Shown here one piece after another: positions 35,408 through 44,154 of a stretch of DNA of 64,000 nucleotides. The stretch is from CAVQKZ01 sp963837325 (GTDB lineage: Bacteria > Actinomycetota > Actinomycetes > Mycobacteriales > Jatrophihabitantaceae), in contig CAWIMV010000002.1 of the NCBI GenBank assembly GCA_963837325.1, forward strand, positions 372,001 through 436,000, read 5' to 3'. The notes under the pieces are model-generated. The model had not been told where the DNA came from, searched no databases, and saw only the letters and a program-made list of their open reading frames with translations. How positions within the stretch are numbered: position 1 is the stretch's first letter; each line of letters starts with the position of its first letter. The position numbers and the translations under genes were made by a program.

Positions 35408-36262
35408 ATGCCCGCCCGTCCGCTCGGGTCGGCGTCGGTCGGTGCGATCGGTTTCGGGGCGATGCAGCTCGATGACCGGCCCGAACTCGCTACGGCGACA
35501 GTACGGGCGGCCCTCGACGGCGGCGTCACCCTGATCGACACGGCGATCGCGTACGGATCGGACCATCTCGGCGCCGACGCAATGGGGGAGAACGAACGCC
35601 TGGTCGCGTCGATCGTCGACGAGCTCGGGGTCCGCGACCAGGTCCTGATCGCGACCAAGGGTGGACACGTCCGCGGTGCGGGTGGCGCGTGGGGCGTGGA
35701 CAGCTCGCCCGATCATCTGCGGTCGGCCGTGGACGCCAGCCTGGCCAATCTCGGCGTCGACGTCATCGACCTGTACCAACACCATCGTCCCGACCCGGCG
35801 CACGCCTACGACGAGGTGATGGCGACGATGAAGGGCATCTACGACTCGGGCAAGGTCCGCATGGTCGGCATCTCCAACGCCGACGTCGACCAGATCCGGA
35901 TGGCGCGCGACATCCTGGGCCCGGCGCTGGTGAGCGTGCAGAACGAGTACTCGCCGAGGTTTCGCTCCAGCGAGCCGGAACTGCGGCTGTGCGACGAGCT
36001 GGGTCTGGCTTTCCTGCCGTGGAGCCCGCTGGGCGGAGCCGACGCCGCCGGCCAGCTCGGCCGTCGGCACAGTGCCTTTGACGAGGTCGGTGCCGAGTTG
36101 GGCGTCAGCCCGCAACAGGTCTGCCTGGCCTGGATGCTGGCCAAGTCCCCCCGCGTGATCCCGATCCCCGGCGCCAGCCGGCCCGCGTCCATCGCCGACT
36201 CGGCCCGGGCCGCTGGACTTTCGCTTTCATCCGAGCAACTCGCACGCCTCGACCGGACCTAG
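35408..36262 (+). CDS. Aldo/keto reductase
   Basis: The protein has 284 residues with the full tetrad D44, Y49, K84 and H125 and a C-terminal NADPH-binding IPGASRP motif. ATG 35408 is used; a TTG at 35399 overlapping the OsmC stop is an alternative. It reduces aldehydes or ketones with NADPH. Paired with OsmC, it probably detoxifies aldehydes formed under oxidative stress. Confidence 0.9.
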   Translation: MPARPLGSASVGAIGFGAMQLDDRPELATATVRAALDGGVTLIDTAIAYGSDHLGADAMGENERLVASIVDELGVRDQVLIATKGGHVRGAGGAWGVDSSPDHLRSAVDASLANLGVDVIDLYQHHRPDPAHAYDEVMATMKGIYDSGKVRMVGISNADVDQIRMARDILGPALVSVQNEYSPRFRSSEPELRLCDELGLAFLPWSPLGGADAAGQLGRRHSAFDEVGAELGVSPQQVCLAWMLAKSPRVIPIPGASRPASIADSARAAGLSLSSEQLARLDRT

Positions 36263-36290
36263 CCCGGTCCGTGCCCGGTCGGGCCTCGGG

Positions 36291-36797
36291 TCAGCCGATG
36301 GGGACGAAGCCGGCCCGGCGGCAGGCTTCGGCATCGGAACTGCCGGCGTCGGCCGGAAGCGCGACCTCGCCGCCGGTCGAGTGCGCATTGCGCGGGTAGA
36401 CGCACACCGCGAAGCGGGTCGGCTTCGCGACACCTGGGTACGCCTCGTCCCAGCGGTCCGCGCAGACCTTGGCCGCCGCCTGCGGCGTGCCGTTCGGCAC
36501 CGCGAAACCGGCGCCATCGGCCTCGAGCGAAGCGGTGCGAAGGCACAGGACCCGGTGCGCATCGGCCGGCTGCCCGCCGCTGATCGTCGCGTAGGCGACG
36601 CCGCCGCCGGCAAGCGCGAGCGCGGCGCCGATCGACACGCCCGCCACGCGCCGACGAACGGAGGACCGACGCGAAGCGCCCGCGCCTTCGTGCACGCGGT
36701 TGAGCGCGGCCTCACCTCTTGCGGAGTGCGCCCAACCCGCGTCAGCCGACGTCGGCGGGCGGAGGCTCTGCAAGCGTCGGGTCAGGGTGTCAGGCAT
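36291..36797 (-). CDS. Single-span membrane protein paired with an ECF sigma factor
   Basis: The protein has 168 residues: a cytoplasmic N-terminal part (about 1-53), one membrane segment (about 54-72) and an extracellular domain with four cysteines. It overlaps the sigma gene by 8 bp, the usual place for an anti-sigma factor, but no HxxxCxxC zinc motif is present. It may be an atypical regulator of the sigma factor or simply its target. Start at 36797 avoids an upstream extension inside the sigma gene. Confidence 0.7.
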   Translation of the reverse strand: MPDTLTRRLQSLRPPTSADAGWAHSARGEAALNRVHEGAGASRRSSVRRRVAGVSIGAALALAGGGVAYATISGGQPADAHRVLCLRTASLEADGAGFAVPNGTPQAAAKVCADRWDEAYPGVAKPTRFAVCVYPRNAHSTGGEVALPADAGSSDAEACRRAGFVPIG

Positions 36798-37350
36798 GAG
36801 AGGTCCTTTCGATCGAAGCAAAGCGGTTCGGCTGAGGGCGCTCACCCGCGGGCTCGTCGACCGCGGCGGCGCTGAGGCGGCCGGCCAGTCGGTGTCGAGC
36901 CCGGTGCAGCCGTACGGCGTACGTGCGGGCGGAGCAGCCGACGGCGGCCGCCGCCTCGGTGCCCGTAAGCCCGTACCAGTAGGTCAGCGTGAGAATCTCC
37001 TGGTCGCCGGGCGACAACTCGGCGAACGCCGCCTCCACCTCTGGATGTGCGTCATCTGGACCGCCCACCATCGGGGCAACGGCCAGGACGCCACCGACCC
37101 GGTTCGTCAGCTCGATCCGCCGAACCATCGACCGGCGCTGATTCGACAGGGTGCGCCGGGCCGTGCCGAACAACCAGGCGAGGACAGGTTCGCGTATTCG
37201 CTCAGCCTTGCGGTAAGCGGTTATGAATACCTCCTGCAGAACATCCTCAGCGGTCGCCGGATCAGTTCGATGAAGCAGGTAGGCCAGCACGCGGTCGGCG
37301 TACGCGCGGAACCACTCGTCCACAAGCTCGTGGCGCAACGCATCCTGCAC
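36790..37350 (-). CDS. ECF RNA polymerase sigma factor
   Basis: The protein has 186 residues. Region 2 (about 10-75, with the D-V-L-Q-E-V-F-x-x-A-Y motif) and region 4 HTH (about 115-160, ending in the R-x-H-R-A-R-H-R-L segment) are clear. The gene overlaps that of the membrane protein, suggesting a surface-signal response. The promoter it recognises is not evident. Confidence 0.88.
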   Translation of the reverse strand: MQDALRHELVDEWFRAYADRVLAYLLHRTDPATAEDVLQEVFITAYRKAERIREPVLAWLFGTARRTLSNQRRSMVRRIELTNRVGGVLAVAPMVGGPDDAHPEVEAAFAELSPGDQEILTLTYWYGLTGTEAAAAVGCSARTYAVRLHRARHRLAGRLSAAAVDEPAGERPQPNRFASIERTSHA

Positions 37351-37380
37351 TGGTTCTCCTCGGGTTGATGAACGCGACGA

Positions 37381-37599
37381 CTAGTAGATGTCCGCAGGTG
37401 CGGCGATCATTACCCACGGGTGGACGGCGTACCAGTCGCTGATGTTTGCCTCGTGATGCAGGACATCGAGGGCAACGAGTTCGATCTCGACTGAGCTACC
37501 GACGAGGATCCGACGCTTCAATGTCTTCGCCGGGCCGGGCGCGTCCGGCCCCCATCGCGATCCTCGTCGCAACTGTGCCGGGGGGCCTTCGCGGGACAT
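37381..37599 (-). CDS. Hypothetical 72-residue protein
   Basis: The ORF starts with ATG after AAAGGA (nine bases). The N-terminal third is basic and Gly/Pro-rich; the C-terminal third is hydrophobic with several aromatic residues. No family is recognised. It could be a small exported or modified peptide but no processing genes adjoin it. Confidence 0.45.
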   Translation of the reverse strand: MSREGPPAQLRRGSRWGPDAPGPAKTLKRRILVGSSVEIELVALDVLHHEANISDWYAVHPWVMIAAPADIY

Positions 37600-37789
37600 T
37601 GCGTCGGGTCCTTTCGTGATGGCTTCGCGACTGCCGGGTTGGCGACCGCGCGCAAAGCACATCAGCCGGCCAGAGCGATTGCTGGCGGGAATCTCACGCC
37701 GCGATCCAACGTGGCGCCTCGGCGAGCCGTACTCCCTTGGTCGCCGTACATCGACACTGGACTGGGTCCGCAGCTGCGTGTGTTGGGGC

Positions 37790-38209
37790 TCAGCTGGCAG
37801 CGGCAGGCTCCGCGCCGGGCATCGTCCCGAGGCTGAGCAGTTGCGCGTCGCCGTTGCCCCACGAATAGTCGGCCGGTCCGTTCTCGGTGAGGATCACGCA
37901 CACGTCGTCGGCGCGTACACCCTCGATGGCGCCGAGGTTGTCGGCGACCGCGCGGAAGAGCTGCGTCTTCATCTCGGTACTGCGACCACGGACCAACGTG
38001 ATCTGGATGAAGATGACGTCCTCACGGTGAACTCCCAAGTACTCCGGATCGGCCCGCAGATCTTCGCAGGGATGCACAGTGACCAGGTGAAACTTGTCTC
38101 CCGCTGGAATTCCGACGGCCGCCATAAAGGCGCGGTGCACGCCGGCTGAGATCTCCTCAACCTGCTTCGGAGTGCGTCGGTCACTGAGGTCGATACGAAC
38201 TATGGGCAT
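37790..38209 (-). CDS. Tautomerase-superfamily protein
   Basis: The protein has 139 residues. It starts M-P-I-V-R-I-D; Pro2 would be the catalytic N-terminal proline of the 4-oxalocrotonate tautomerase superfamily once Met is removed. This supports the start at 38209 (GAGGA upstream) over the longer open frame. The length suits the double-unit or CHMI/MIF-like subgroups. An ECF41-type promoter at 38279-38305 directs it, linking it to the sigma factor at 47 kb. Confidence 0.85.
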   Translation of the reverse strand: MPIVRIDLSDRRTPKQVEEISAGVHRAFMAAVGIPAGDKFHLVTVHPCEDLRADPEYLGVHREDVIFIQITLVRGRSTEMKTQLFRAVADNLGAIEGVRADDVCVILTENGPADYSWGNGDAQLLSLGTMPGAEPAAAS

Positions 38210-38278
38210 TCTGGTGTCCTCTACAAGAATTGGGAAGGGCGAACTTGCCTCGCGGTTGAGCGGTGCTTCGGCTACTAA

Positions 38279-38305
38279 GACGAGGTGCAGCTCCAAAATG
38301 TGACA
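38279..38305 (-). promoter_or_regulatory. ECF41-type promoter of the tautomerase gene
   Basis: On the minus strand TGTCACA (complement of 38299-38305), 16 bases, then CGTC (complement of 38279-38282), the ECF41 signature. It is followed by TTAG, as in the site before the SDR gene. Distance to the start codon is about 70 bp. Confidence 0.75.
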
Positions 38306-38360
38306 TGACTCGGGTCCCCGGACCGCTACGCCCGGGTGGGAACGGCGGGGATCGGTCAGG

Positions 38361-38510
38361 TGGACTTGGGTCGTGGACTTCACCTACGTCCCGACCTGGT
38401 CCGGGATGGCGTTCACCGCGTTCGTCTCCGACGTGTTCAGTCGGCGCATTGTGGGCTGGCGCACCGCGTCATCGATGCCGACCGCGGATCGGCTTGTGAC
38501 ACCCCGTTGA
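38361..38510 (+). pseudogene. IS3-family transposase (OrfB) remnant
   Basis: The frame reads a piece of the OrfB integrase core: W-V-V-D-F-T-Y-V-P-T-W-S-G-M, then S-D-V-F-S-R-R-I-V-G-W-R-T-A-S. The first Asp of the DDE triad is the one in VDFTYV. Only about 45 residues survive before a stop; no ends, OrfA or DDE remainder are seen. It marks an old insertion next to the ECF41-controlled region. Confidence 0.8.
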
Positions 38511-38605
38511 TCAGGGTTGGGGTAGCACCCCCGCGGGCAACTGGGTTTGCGTCGAGCCGAGGGGCTGCCGTGCTCGATCCGTCGCTATGGTGCTCGGACA
38601 CCGGT

Positions 38606-39466
38606 CTACGAGGCCTGGCTAGCCGGCTCGTCGGGGTCGGTGATTCGGATGGCGGTACCTGACACGCGGATCCCACCGCCGGTGGGGATCTCGACGGTGA
38701 GCAGGCCTGGGCGTCCCATGTCATCGCCTTGGTGGATGGTGATCGTAGCCGGCGGCGTGATGGCTCCGATCTCTCGCAGGTATCCGCCGAACGCGGCGGC
38801 AGCAGCGCCGGTGGCTGGATCCTCCACCACGCCGCCGGGCGGGAACGGGTTGCGAGCGTAGAACGTATCGGTGTCCGCGCGGTGTACGAGATCGACCGTG
38901 GTCCAGTCCCGCCCAGCCATGAGGGTGCCGAGCCGGTCATAGTCGTAGTCGAGGTCGGATAGCCGCGCGCTGGCGCTGACAGCCACGATCGGGTGCCAGG
39001 CGCCGGCATAGGCCACACGCGGCGGCAGGGAGGCGTCGAGGTCCGCGCGGGTCCAATCCAGGGCGCCGAGCAACTCGTCGAGATCCGCATCATCCAGCGA
39101 TTCGCTGTGAGGTTGCACGCTGGTCAGTGTCGCGGTCAGCGCGCCGTTGCTGCGGGTCGTGGTGACTGGCACCCTGCCAGCCTGGGTGTGCAGCACCAGT
39201 GTCCCGTGCCCATGCCGTTCGGCGTACGCGATTGCGGTGGCTATCGTTGCGTGCCCGCAGAAGGGCACCTCCGCCAGTGGGCTGAAGTATCGGACGTCGA
39301 GATCGCCATCCAGACGCGGTGAGACGAATGCGGTCTCGGAGTACCCAACCTGCGCAGCGACTGCGAGCATGTCGCCGGCAGCCGCGTCGGTCGCATCGAG
39401 TACGACACCGGCCGGGTTTCCGCCGCCGGGGCTGGCGCTGAAGGCGGCGTAGCGTAGAACTTCCAC
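38606..39466 (-). CDS. PhzF-family isomerase
   Basis: The protein has 286 residues from a GTG start. Hallmarks are E44 (SETAFV, the PhzF catalytic Glu), the FCGHAT motif (C70-G71-H72) and a second-half DPATGAAAAAFGGYL motif. The family performs double-bond or epimerisation steps; without phenazine genes nearby the substrate is unknown. It is intact in an eroded neighbourhood. Confidence 0.9.
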   Translation of the reverse strand: MEVLRYAAFSASPGGGNPAGVVLDATDAAAGDMLAVAAQVGYSETAFVSPRLDGDLDVRYFSPLAEVPFCGHATIATAIAYAERHGHGTLVLHTQAGRVPVTTTRSNGALTATLTSVQPHSESLDDADLDELLGALDWTRADLDASLPPRVAYAGAWHPIVAVSASARLSDLDYDYDRLGTLMAGRDWTTVDLVHRADTDTFYARNPFPPGGVVEDPATGAAAAAFGGYLREIGAITPPATITIHQGDDMGRPGLLTVEIPTGGGIRVSGTAIRITDPDEPASQAS

Positions 39467-39719
39467 GCGATGTCAAACCAGCCTCGTGAGAGATTTCTTC
39501 CGAGGCCCGAACGTTCCCTGCAATCCCGGGTCGAGTCGGTGGACTGCGAACCGCAGTCCCGTCTCGTGACGGATCGGTGCTCCAGCGCGGTTTGTACCCG
39601 GGGGTCAGCGCACCCGCACCGTCGGCGGCACGAGAAGAGGCTTGTGAGCTCGCTCGCTGGCTTAGATCGCCCCATTCGTGATCTGGGCGGAGTGGGCATT
39701 CCGAACCTGTGACACATCG

Positions 39720-40094
39720 AGGCAACACCATGCGACCGAGGCGTTCGGGGTGATGGACAGCCACGAGCTGTGCGATCGCGCCGCCGGTGTCGTTGGCCAC
39801 CAACGTCACGTCACGCAAATCGAGCTGCTCGAGAAACTCTGCGACGAGTCCCGCGACGCCGTGTGGGCTGAGGTCGGCTCCGTCTCGCAGCGGCCGGCTG
39901 TGCGAACCTAACGGCCAGTCAGGGGCGAGGCAGCGGTTGGTGTCCTGCAGCCGCTCGACGACCCCGCGCCACAGGGTGCCGTTGGTGAACAGGCCGTGCA
40001 CGAAGACTATGGGCGCCCCGGTGCCGGTGTCGCGATAGTTCAAAATGCCGGCCGACAGTTCCACCTGCTTCAGGCGCGTCAACGCTTCGTCCAC
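39720..40094 (-). pseudogene. Alpha/beta hydrolase, truncated
   Basis: Residues 1 to about 124 match alpha/beta hydrolases: the HG oxyanion motif (VHGLFTNG) and a nucleophile elbow N-D-T-G-G (102 region), as in haloalkane-dehalogenase-like enzymes with Asp nucleophile. Homology then stops; the frame runs on through about 630 bp of unrelated sequence, partly antisense to phzF. The cap, acid and His are missing. Family length is about 270-300 residues. It overlaps the SnoaL-like gene by 16 bp. The 39467-39719 stretch holds nothing else I recognise. Confidence 0.75.
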
Positions 40095-40561
40095 GGAATC
40101 CTCCTACCGACCAGCTCGTCCGCTTGCTGCCGCACCGCCGGCCACCACAGTCGCGGCGTACGCCCGACAACCCCGAGCAGGGGGAGCGGATCAAAGTACG
40201 TGTGCCGCTCTGTAGCTACGCCGCCCGACAGCACGATGCGGTCGCACGCGCGTAGCCGGATGGGGCGTCGGCCCACGCGAGCGTGCAACGTCAACTCGAT
40301 GAACACGGTGTCCTCGCGAGCCGCCCAGGGCTCGACGGTCCCATGGACGTCATGCATCACCGCGAACAGGGGAAGGGCGAAGCGCTCGCCGAATTCCCCG
40401 AGGCCCACGCCGGCACCGCCCATCAACGGCTGACTGAACCGGTAGCCCGGCGCCAGCCACGGTCGGAAGTTCTCGACGAGTGTGTCGGCATCCGCCGGCG
40501 CGTCCCACGCCGCCGCAAACGCCTCGACCCACCGCGCCGCCGCGTCCTCGACCGCGTTCAC
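40079..40561 (-). CDS. SnoaL/NTF2-like protein
   Basis: The protein has 160 residues from a GTG preceded by AAGGGA. The sequence shows the alpha-plus-beta cone pattern of NTF2-like proteins (helical start, YRFSQPLMGG turn, strands ending ERHTYFDP). Members are ligand-binding or isomerase-like; the role is unknown. It overlaps the truncated hydrolase downstream, so both once formed an operon. Confidence 0.7.
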   Translation of the reverse strand: MNAVEDAAARWVEAFAAAWDAPADADTLVENFRPWLAPGYRFSQPLMGGAGVGLGEFGERFALPLFAVMHDVHGTVEPWAAREDTVFIELTLHARVGRRPIRLRACDRIVLSGGVATERHTYFDPLPLLGVVGRTPRLWWPAVRQQADELVGRRIPWTKR

Positions 40562-40622
40562 TTCCTGTCCCTTGTCGGATCATGCGCAGATCACCGCTGA
40601 CGGTTCGGCCGCCGGTGGTTCG

Positions 40623-41126
40623 TCACGCCGACTCGACCGTCAGATCGTGCTGGTACCAGATACCCCGCTTGCCGCCCAGCTCTTTCGGTTCTGCTGGACC
40701 GACGGGGACGAACCCGGCCTTGGTCAGGACTCTCTGCGAGGCTGTGTTGCTGTGCGCCGCGGCCGCCCAGAGTGTGCGCACGCCGTGCTGGGTGGCGGCC
40801 AGCTGGCACAGGGCCCGCACGGTCGCGGTTGCCACGCCTTGTCCGCACATGTGCTGGGCGACCCGAAAGCCAAGTTCGGCGGCGCCCGCCGGGCCGAATT
40901 CCAGGTTGAAACGGCCAAGCACCGACGCGTCATCGTCGACAAGCAGGTAGAAGGCGCCGATGCCTGCCTCTTGGTCAGCCACAAGCTCGTTGAGATGTTC
41001 GGTGAGGTGCTCGAAGTACGCGTCGCCACGGTCGGGGACCGCCATAGCGAAGAACGCTCGATTGGCCAGCTCGAACGCCATTACCGCGGCTACGTGGTCC
41101 GGCCGAAGAGGCTGCAGTTCCCGCAT
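40623..41126 (-). CDS. GNAT-family N-acetyltransferase (RimJ-like)
   Basis: The protein has 167 residues. Start ATG overlaps the stop of the DUF3995 gene by one base. The RimJ/RimL-type pattern is clear: GRFNLEF, LGFRVAQHMCGQGVATATVRAL acetyl-CoA loop, N-x-A-S-Q-R-V-L-x-K-A-G-F. Target unknown. It is part of a run read leftward from the SDR gene. Confidence 0.88.
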   Translation of the reverse strand: MRELQPLRPDHVAAVMAFELANRAFFAMAVPDRGDAYFEHLTEHLNELVADQEAGIGAFYLLVDDDASVLGRFNLEFGPAGAAELGFRVAQHMCGQGVATATVRALCQLAATQHGVRTLWAAAAHSNTASQRVLTKAGFVPVGPAEPKELGGKRGIWYQHDLTVESA

Positions 41127-41740
41127 CAATGCCGCCCCAGGAGGGATGACGCGCGTCGTTGTGCGTCCGCTTGCTGCGCGCGGTAGCGGGTGGCGAGGAT
41201 CGCGAAGATGATGCCGCCGGCCAGGAAGTAGGCGTCGATCGTCCAGTCGGCCCAGCGGAGGTGGGCATGGCCCGTCGTGTCCTTCACCGAGAGTCCGGTG
41301 ATTCCGTTCGGTAGGAGGCCGGTGGTGCGGGTCACGTCGTCGAGGATTCCGGAGCCGCCGCGCAGGAGGAGCACCACGCATCCGACCCAGAGCAGGATCT
41401 GGGCCGTCCGCGCGAGGCGCACTCGTGCCCATCCGCGAGCGATCGCAAGACACACCAGCGCACCGATCGGCCAGGCGGAGTCGACGGGAACTTCGACGAT
41501 CCAGGCGACGAGCTGCACTTGGGCGTGCGCGGAGCCGGCCGAAGCCGAGTGCGTGCCGGGCACGAGGGGTGGCAGTTCCCCGGGACTGGCGAGGGAGCCG
41601 CCGAGGTACCAGTAGACGTGGAAGGCGAAGAACAGCACCACCCAGCCCAGCGCCGTGTAAGCGGCGCGGGTGGCGTGCTGCACATTGGGCGACCCACGGT
41701 CGGGCTCTGTGTACGTGCCTCTGGCCGCGGCTTCAGTCAT
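41126..41740 (-). CDS. DUF3995 membrane protein
   Basis: The protein has 204 residues with four hydrophobic segments; FHVYWYLGG at the first segment fits the DUF3995 family. Function unknown. Its ATG overlaps the stop of the truncated oxidoreductase by 4 bp. Confidence 0.8.
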   Translation of the reverse strand: MTEAAARGTYTEPDRGSPNVQHATRAAYTALGWVVLFFAFHVYWYLGGSLASPGELPPLVPGTHSASAGSAHAQVQLVAWIVEVPVDSAWPIGALVCLAIARGWARVRLARTAQILLWVGCVVLLLRGGSGILDDVTRTTGLLPNGITGLSVKDTTGHAHLRWADWTIDAYFLAGGIIFAILATRYRAQQADAQRRASSLLGRH

Positions 41741-42198
41741 GTGCGCACGAACTCGGCCAGGGTTGAACGATCCAGCGGCCGCGGACGCCGACGACGAAAG
41801 CTGATTGCAGGATGTCGCCGGCTCGTTCGAGTGACACCGTGCCGGCGCGGGTTGGGTACCAGCGCGACCTCAGCCTCGGGCAGCACGACGTATTCGGCGA
41901 TCGCTCCGTAGACACTGTCGTCGGCCACGCGCACCCCGGCGACGCGGTCGCCGACCGTCACGGTCCGCACATCGAACCCCACAGATTCGACGCGCCCGAC
42001 GGCGTCCCATCCGAGCCCGACTGGACCGTCGTGAATGATCAGACCCAGTTCGCGTGTCGCGCCCGAGGTGACGAAGCGGTCGACGTAGTTGATCGTCGCG
42101 GCTTCCACTCGCACGAGCACCACACGGGGCCCGGGCGACGGCATCGGCGCATCGATGGGCACAGCGGTACCGTCGCCGGTGGTGGCCAGAACGTGCAT
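41737..42198 (-). pseudogene. MDR-superfamily (quinone reductase/alcohol dehydrogenase-like) oxidoreductase, broken
   Basis: Residues 1 to about 113 form the GroES-like N-terminal half (V-R-V-E-A-A-T-I-N-Y-V-D, G-W-D-A-V-G-R-V, G-D-R-V-A-G-V). The NAD(P)-binding Rossmann half is missing. In another frame, just before the stop, a short V-R-G-R-W-I-V-Q-P segment resembles the usual MDR C terminus, so a large internal deletion with loss of frame is likely. Intact members have about 310-340 residues. It follows the SDR gene by 63 bp. Confidence 0.75.
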
Positions 42199-42261
42199 GC
42201 TTGGCTCCAGAATGGTTCGGGATCTTCGCGTGATCGTTGGATGTGTGATGGTTTCAGCGCG

Positions 42262-43005
42262 TTACCACGCGACAGGTCCGAGGCGGTCGATGAAGATCCC
42301 GGTAGGTCCGTCGGCGGGCATCGTCGCGAGGGCGAGGATCGAGTCGGTGCCCTCGGTGACGGTCAGCTGGCCGGTGTGTTTGTTCATGTCGGTGGCGGCG
42401 AATTTGCGGTTGGCGGTTTCTCCGGGTGTGGCGATGTTGAACTTGATGTCTGGTAGCGCCTGGGCGTAGCGGACGGTGACCATGTTCAGCGCCGCCTTCG
42501 ACGAGCTGTAGGCGAGCTCGTGAATCTTGGAGAAGGGCTGCTCCGGATCGGTCACGACCGAGAAGGAACCGCCCCCGCTGGAAACCATCACCACCCGCGG
42601 GTGCTGCGCCGCTTGCAGCAGGGGAAGGAATGCGTGCGTAACTCTGATCGGTCCATACACGTTGGTGTCGTAAACAGCGTGGATCTCCTCAGTCGTCACC
42701 TCTGCGGGCGTAGTGCCGTGGCCGGGCGTGCCCGCGTTGTTGATCAAGACATCGAGCCGATCGGTGTGTTCTCGAACGTGCCGTACTGCGTCGGTCACGG
42801 ATTGATCGGAGGTCACGTCCAGCGGGACGAGAACCACCGTTGCGCCGCTGTCGGTGAGCGTGTCCGCAGCTGCGCGCCCGCGATCCTGATCGCGCGATCC
42901 GAGGAAGATCGTCCAGCCCTGTTCTGCGAGTCGCCGAGCCGCTTCGAAGCCAAGTCCCTTGTTGCCTCCGGTGATCAACACCGATGTCGGTTCTGAGTTC
43001 GTCAT
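42262..43005 (-). CDS. Short-chain dehydrogenase/reductase
   Basis: The protein has 247 residues with the classical motifs GGNKGLG (13-19), NNAG (89-92), Ser142/143, Y166 and K170. NADP(H) use is likely from the Arg-containing loop after strand 2. ATG 43005 is only ten bases from the -10 of an ECF41-type promoter. It heads a run of genes (MDR remnant, DUF3995, GNAT, perhaps SnoaL-like). Substrate unknown. Confidence 0.92.
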   Translation of the reverse strand: MTNSEPTSVLITGGNKGLGFEAARRLAEQGWTIFLGSRDQDRGRAAADTLTDSGATVVLVPLDVTSDQSVTDAVRHVREHTDRLDVLINNAGTPGHGTTPAEVTTEEIHAVYDTNVYGPIRVTHAFLPLLQAAQHPRVVMVSSGGGSFSVVTDPEQPFSKIHELAYSSSKAALNMVTVRYAQALPDIKFNIATPGETANRKFAATDMNKHTGQLTVTEGTDSILALATMPADGPTGIFIDRLGPVAW

Positions 43006-43014
43006 GCCCTCTAA

Positions 43015-43041
43015 GACGAGTCGCGCCGCGCGGTTGTGACA
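43015..43041 (-). promoter_or_regulatory. ECF41-type promoter of the SDR gene
   Basis: TGTCACA (complement of 43035-43041), 16 bases, CGTC (complement of 43015-43018). The sequence ATGTCACA...CGTCTTAG is the same at the outer positions as in the tautomerase promoter, although the spacers differ. The transcript would be nearly leaderless. Confidence 0.8.
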
Positions 43042-43071
43042 TGACAATGCCTCGTCATCGCGGCGCCGCCC

Positions 43072-43218
<147 letters not shown>

Positions 43219-43250
43219 CATGCACTACGGGCCTTCCGGGTCGTGCGAGG

Positions 43251-43631
43251 TTATCCGAATGCTTCGGGGCCGAAGCGGCCCCACGCGACAAATACGATCA
43301 ATGCGAGATAGATCAGGTCCACCAATACGTGCTTGGGTTCGCGTCGGCGGAACGTCACGGTCGCCGCGCCGACCATGATCGTCGCGAGACCGACGGTCGC
43401 GAGCGGCACCAGTACCGGTGCGATGTCGAGTGCGGCGGGCAGGATAAGACCTGCGGCGCCCAGGATTTCGAGCGCTCCGAGGGATTTGACGAAGCCGGCG
43501 CTGAAGTCATTGACCCATCCCCCACCGGGAGCTTTGGCCAACTTCGCGTGAGGGATCAACAGCTTGTTGGTGCCCGCCAGGAGGAAGACAGTGGCCAATA
43601 GGCCGGCGACAATCCACAGTGCGAGGTTCAT
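43251..43631 (-). CDS. DoxX-family membrane protein
   Basis: The protein has 126 residues with four hydrophobic segments; the G-T-N-K-L motif near the end of the first helix and K-S-L-G-A-L-E-I-L-G-A are typical of DoxX/DoxD-like proteins. These have links to thiol or quinone redox chemistry, often without a proven reaction. It is third in the cytochrome b-Usp-DoxX run. Confidence 0.85.
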   Translation of the reverse strand: MNLALWIVAGLLATVFLLAGTNKLLIPHAKLAKAPGGGWVNDFSAGFVKSLGALEILGAAGLILPAALDIAPVLVPLATVGLATIMVGAATVTFRRREPKHVLVDLIYLALIVFVAWGRFGPEAFG

Positions 43632-43671
43632 GAGTTCTCCTTTTCGGTGACCCTGCCGACACGGGCCTGGG

Positions 43672-44154
43672 TCACGTTGTAATGATGTGGATCGGTGTGC
43701 GGGCGCGGCGTTTCAAGCGACGGGCAGCGGCCAGCACCCGGTGGCGCCGCCAAGTGGCGAGCTCGCGGCGGGACGCGCCTACCACGATGAGGGACGCGCG
43801 GTTGTCCCGGCAGAGTCGCGCGACGACATCATCAGCGTGGCCAACCGCCGACAGCCAGGTCACCTCGACGTCAGCCAGCTCCGCGAGCGTGAGGGCACGG
43901 TCGCGTAGCGCAAAGCTGAGTTCGCACTCGCTCGCCGCGGCGCCGTGCGGGATCCCCGCAGGAGTTGCGCCGGACGCGATGTCCCAGTTCGAGCGTGGCA
44001 CCTTCACGTTGACCAGCACGAGGGCGGTGCCGCGACGTTGAGCCTGGGCGGCTGCGACTAGTACCAGCGGGAGGTCGGAGTGGCTCACGATCGCGGCAAC
44101 CACAGGTCCGGTGCGGGTGCGGGCCGACCGGCGCATCGCCCTAGAGGCGGACAT
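43672..44154 (-). CDS. Universal-stress-like small protein
   Basis: The protein has 160 residues. Its ATG, after AGGA, overlaps the cytochrome b stop by 14 bp; ATG 44136 is an alternative. The pattern of strands (PVVAAIVSHSDLP; ALVLVNV; ASLIVVGASRR) suggests the Usp alpha/beta fold but the ATP-binding G-x2-G-x9-G is imperfect. Cotranscribed with the orphan cytochrome b. Confidence 0.65.
   Translation of the reverse strand: MSASRAMRRSARTRTGPVVAAIVSHSDLPLVLVAAAQAQRRGTALVLVNVKVPRSNWDIASGATPAGIPHGAAASECELSFALRDRALTLAELADVEVTWLSAVGHADDVVARLCRDNRASLIVVGASRRELATWRRHRVLAAARRLKRRARTPIHIITT

Noticed and set aside
39467..39719. Possible second insertion-sequence remnant
   Set aside because: It breaks the hydrolase gene, but no transposase motif or terminal repeat could be recognised on either strand.
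39690..39720. A sixth TGTCACA motif (minus strand) near the truncated hydrolase
   Set aside because: No CGTC occurs at 15-17 bases; the sequence there is CTCCGCC.
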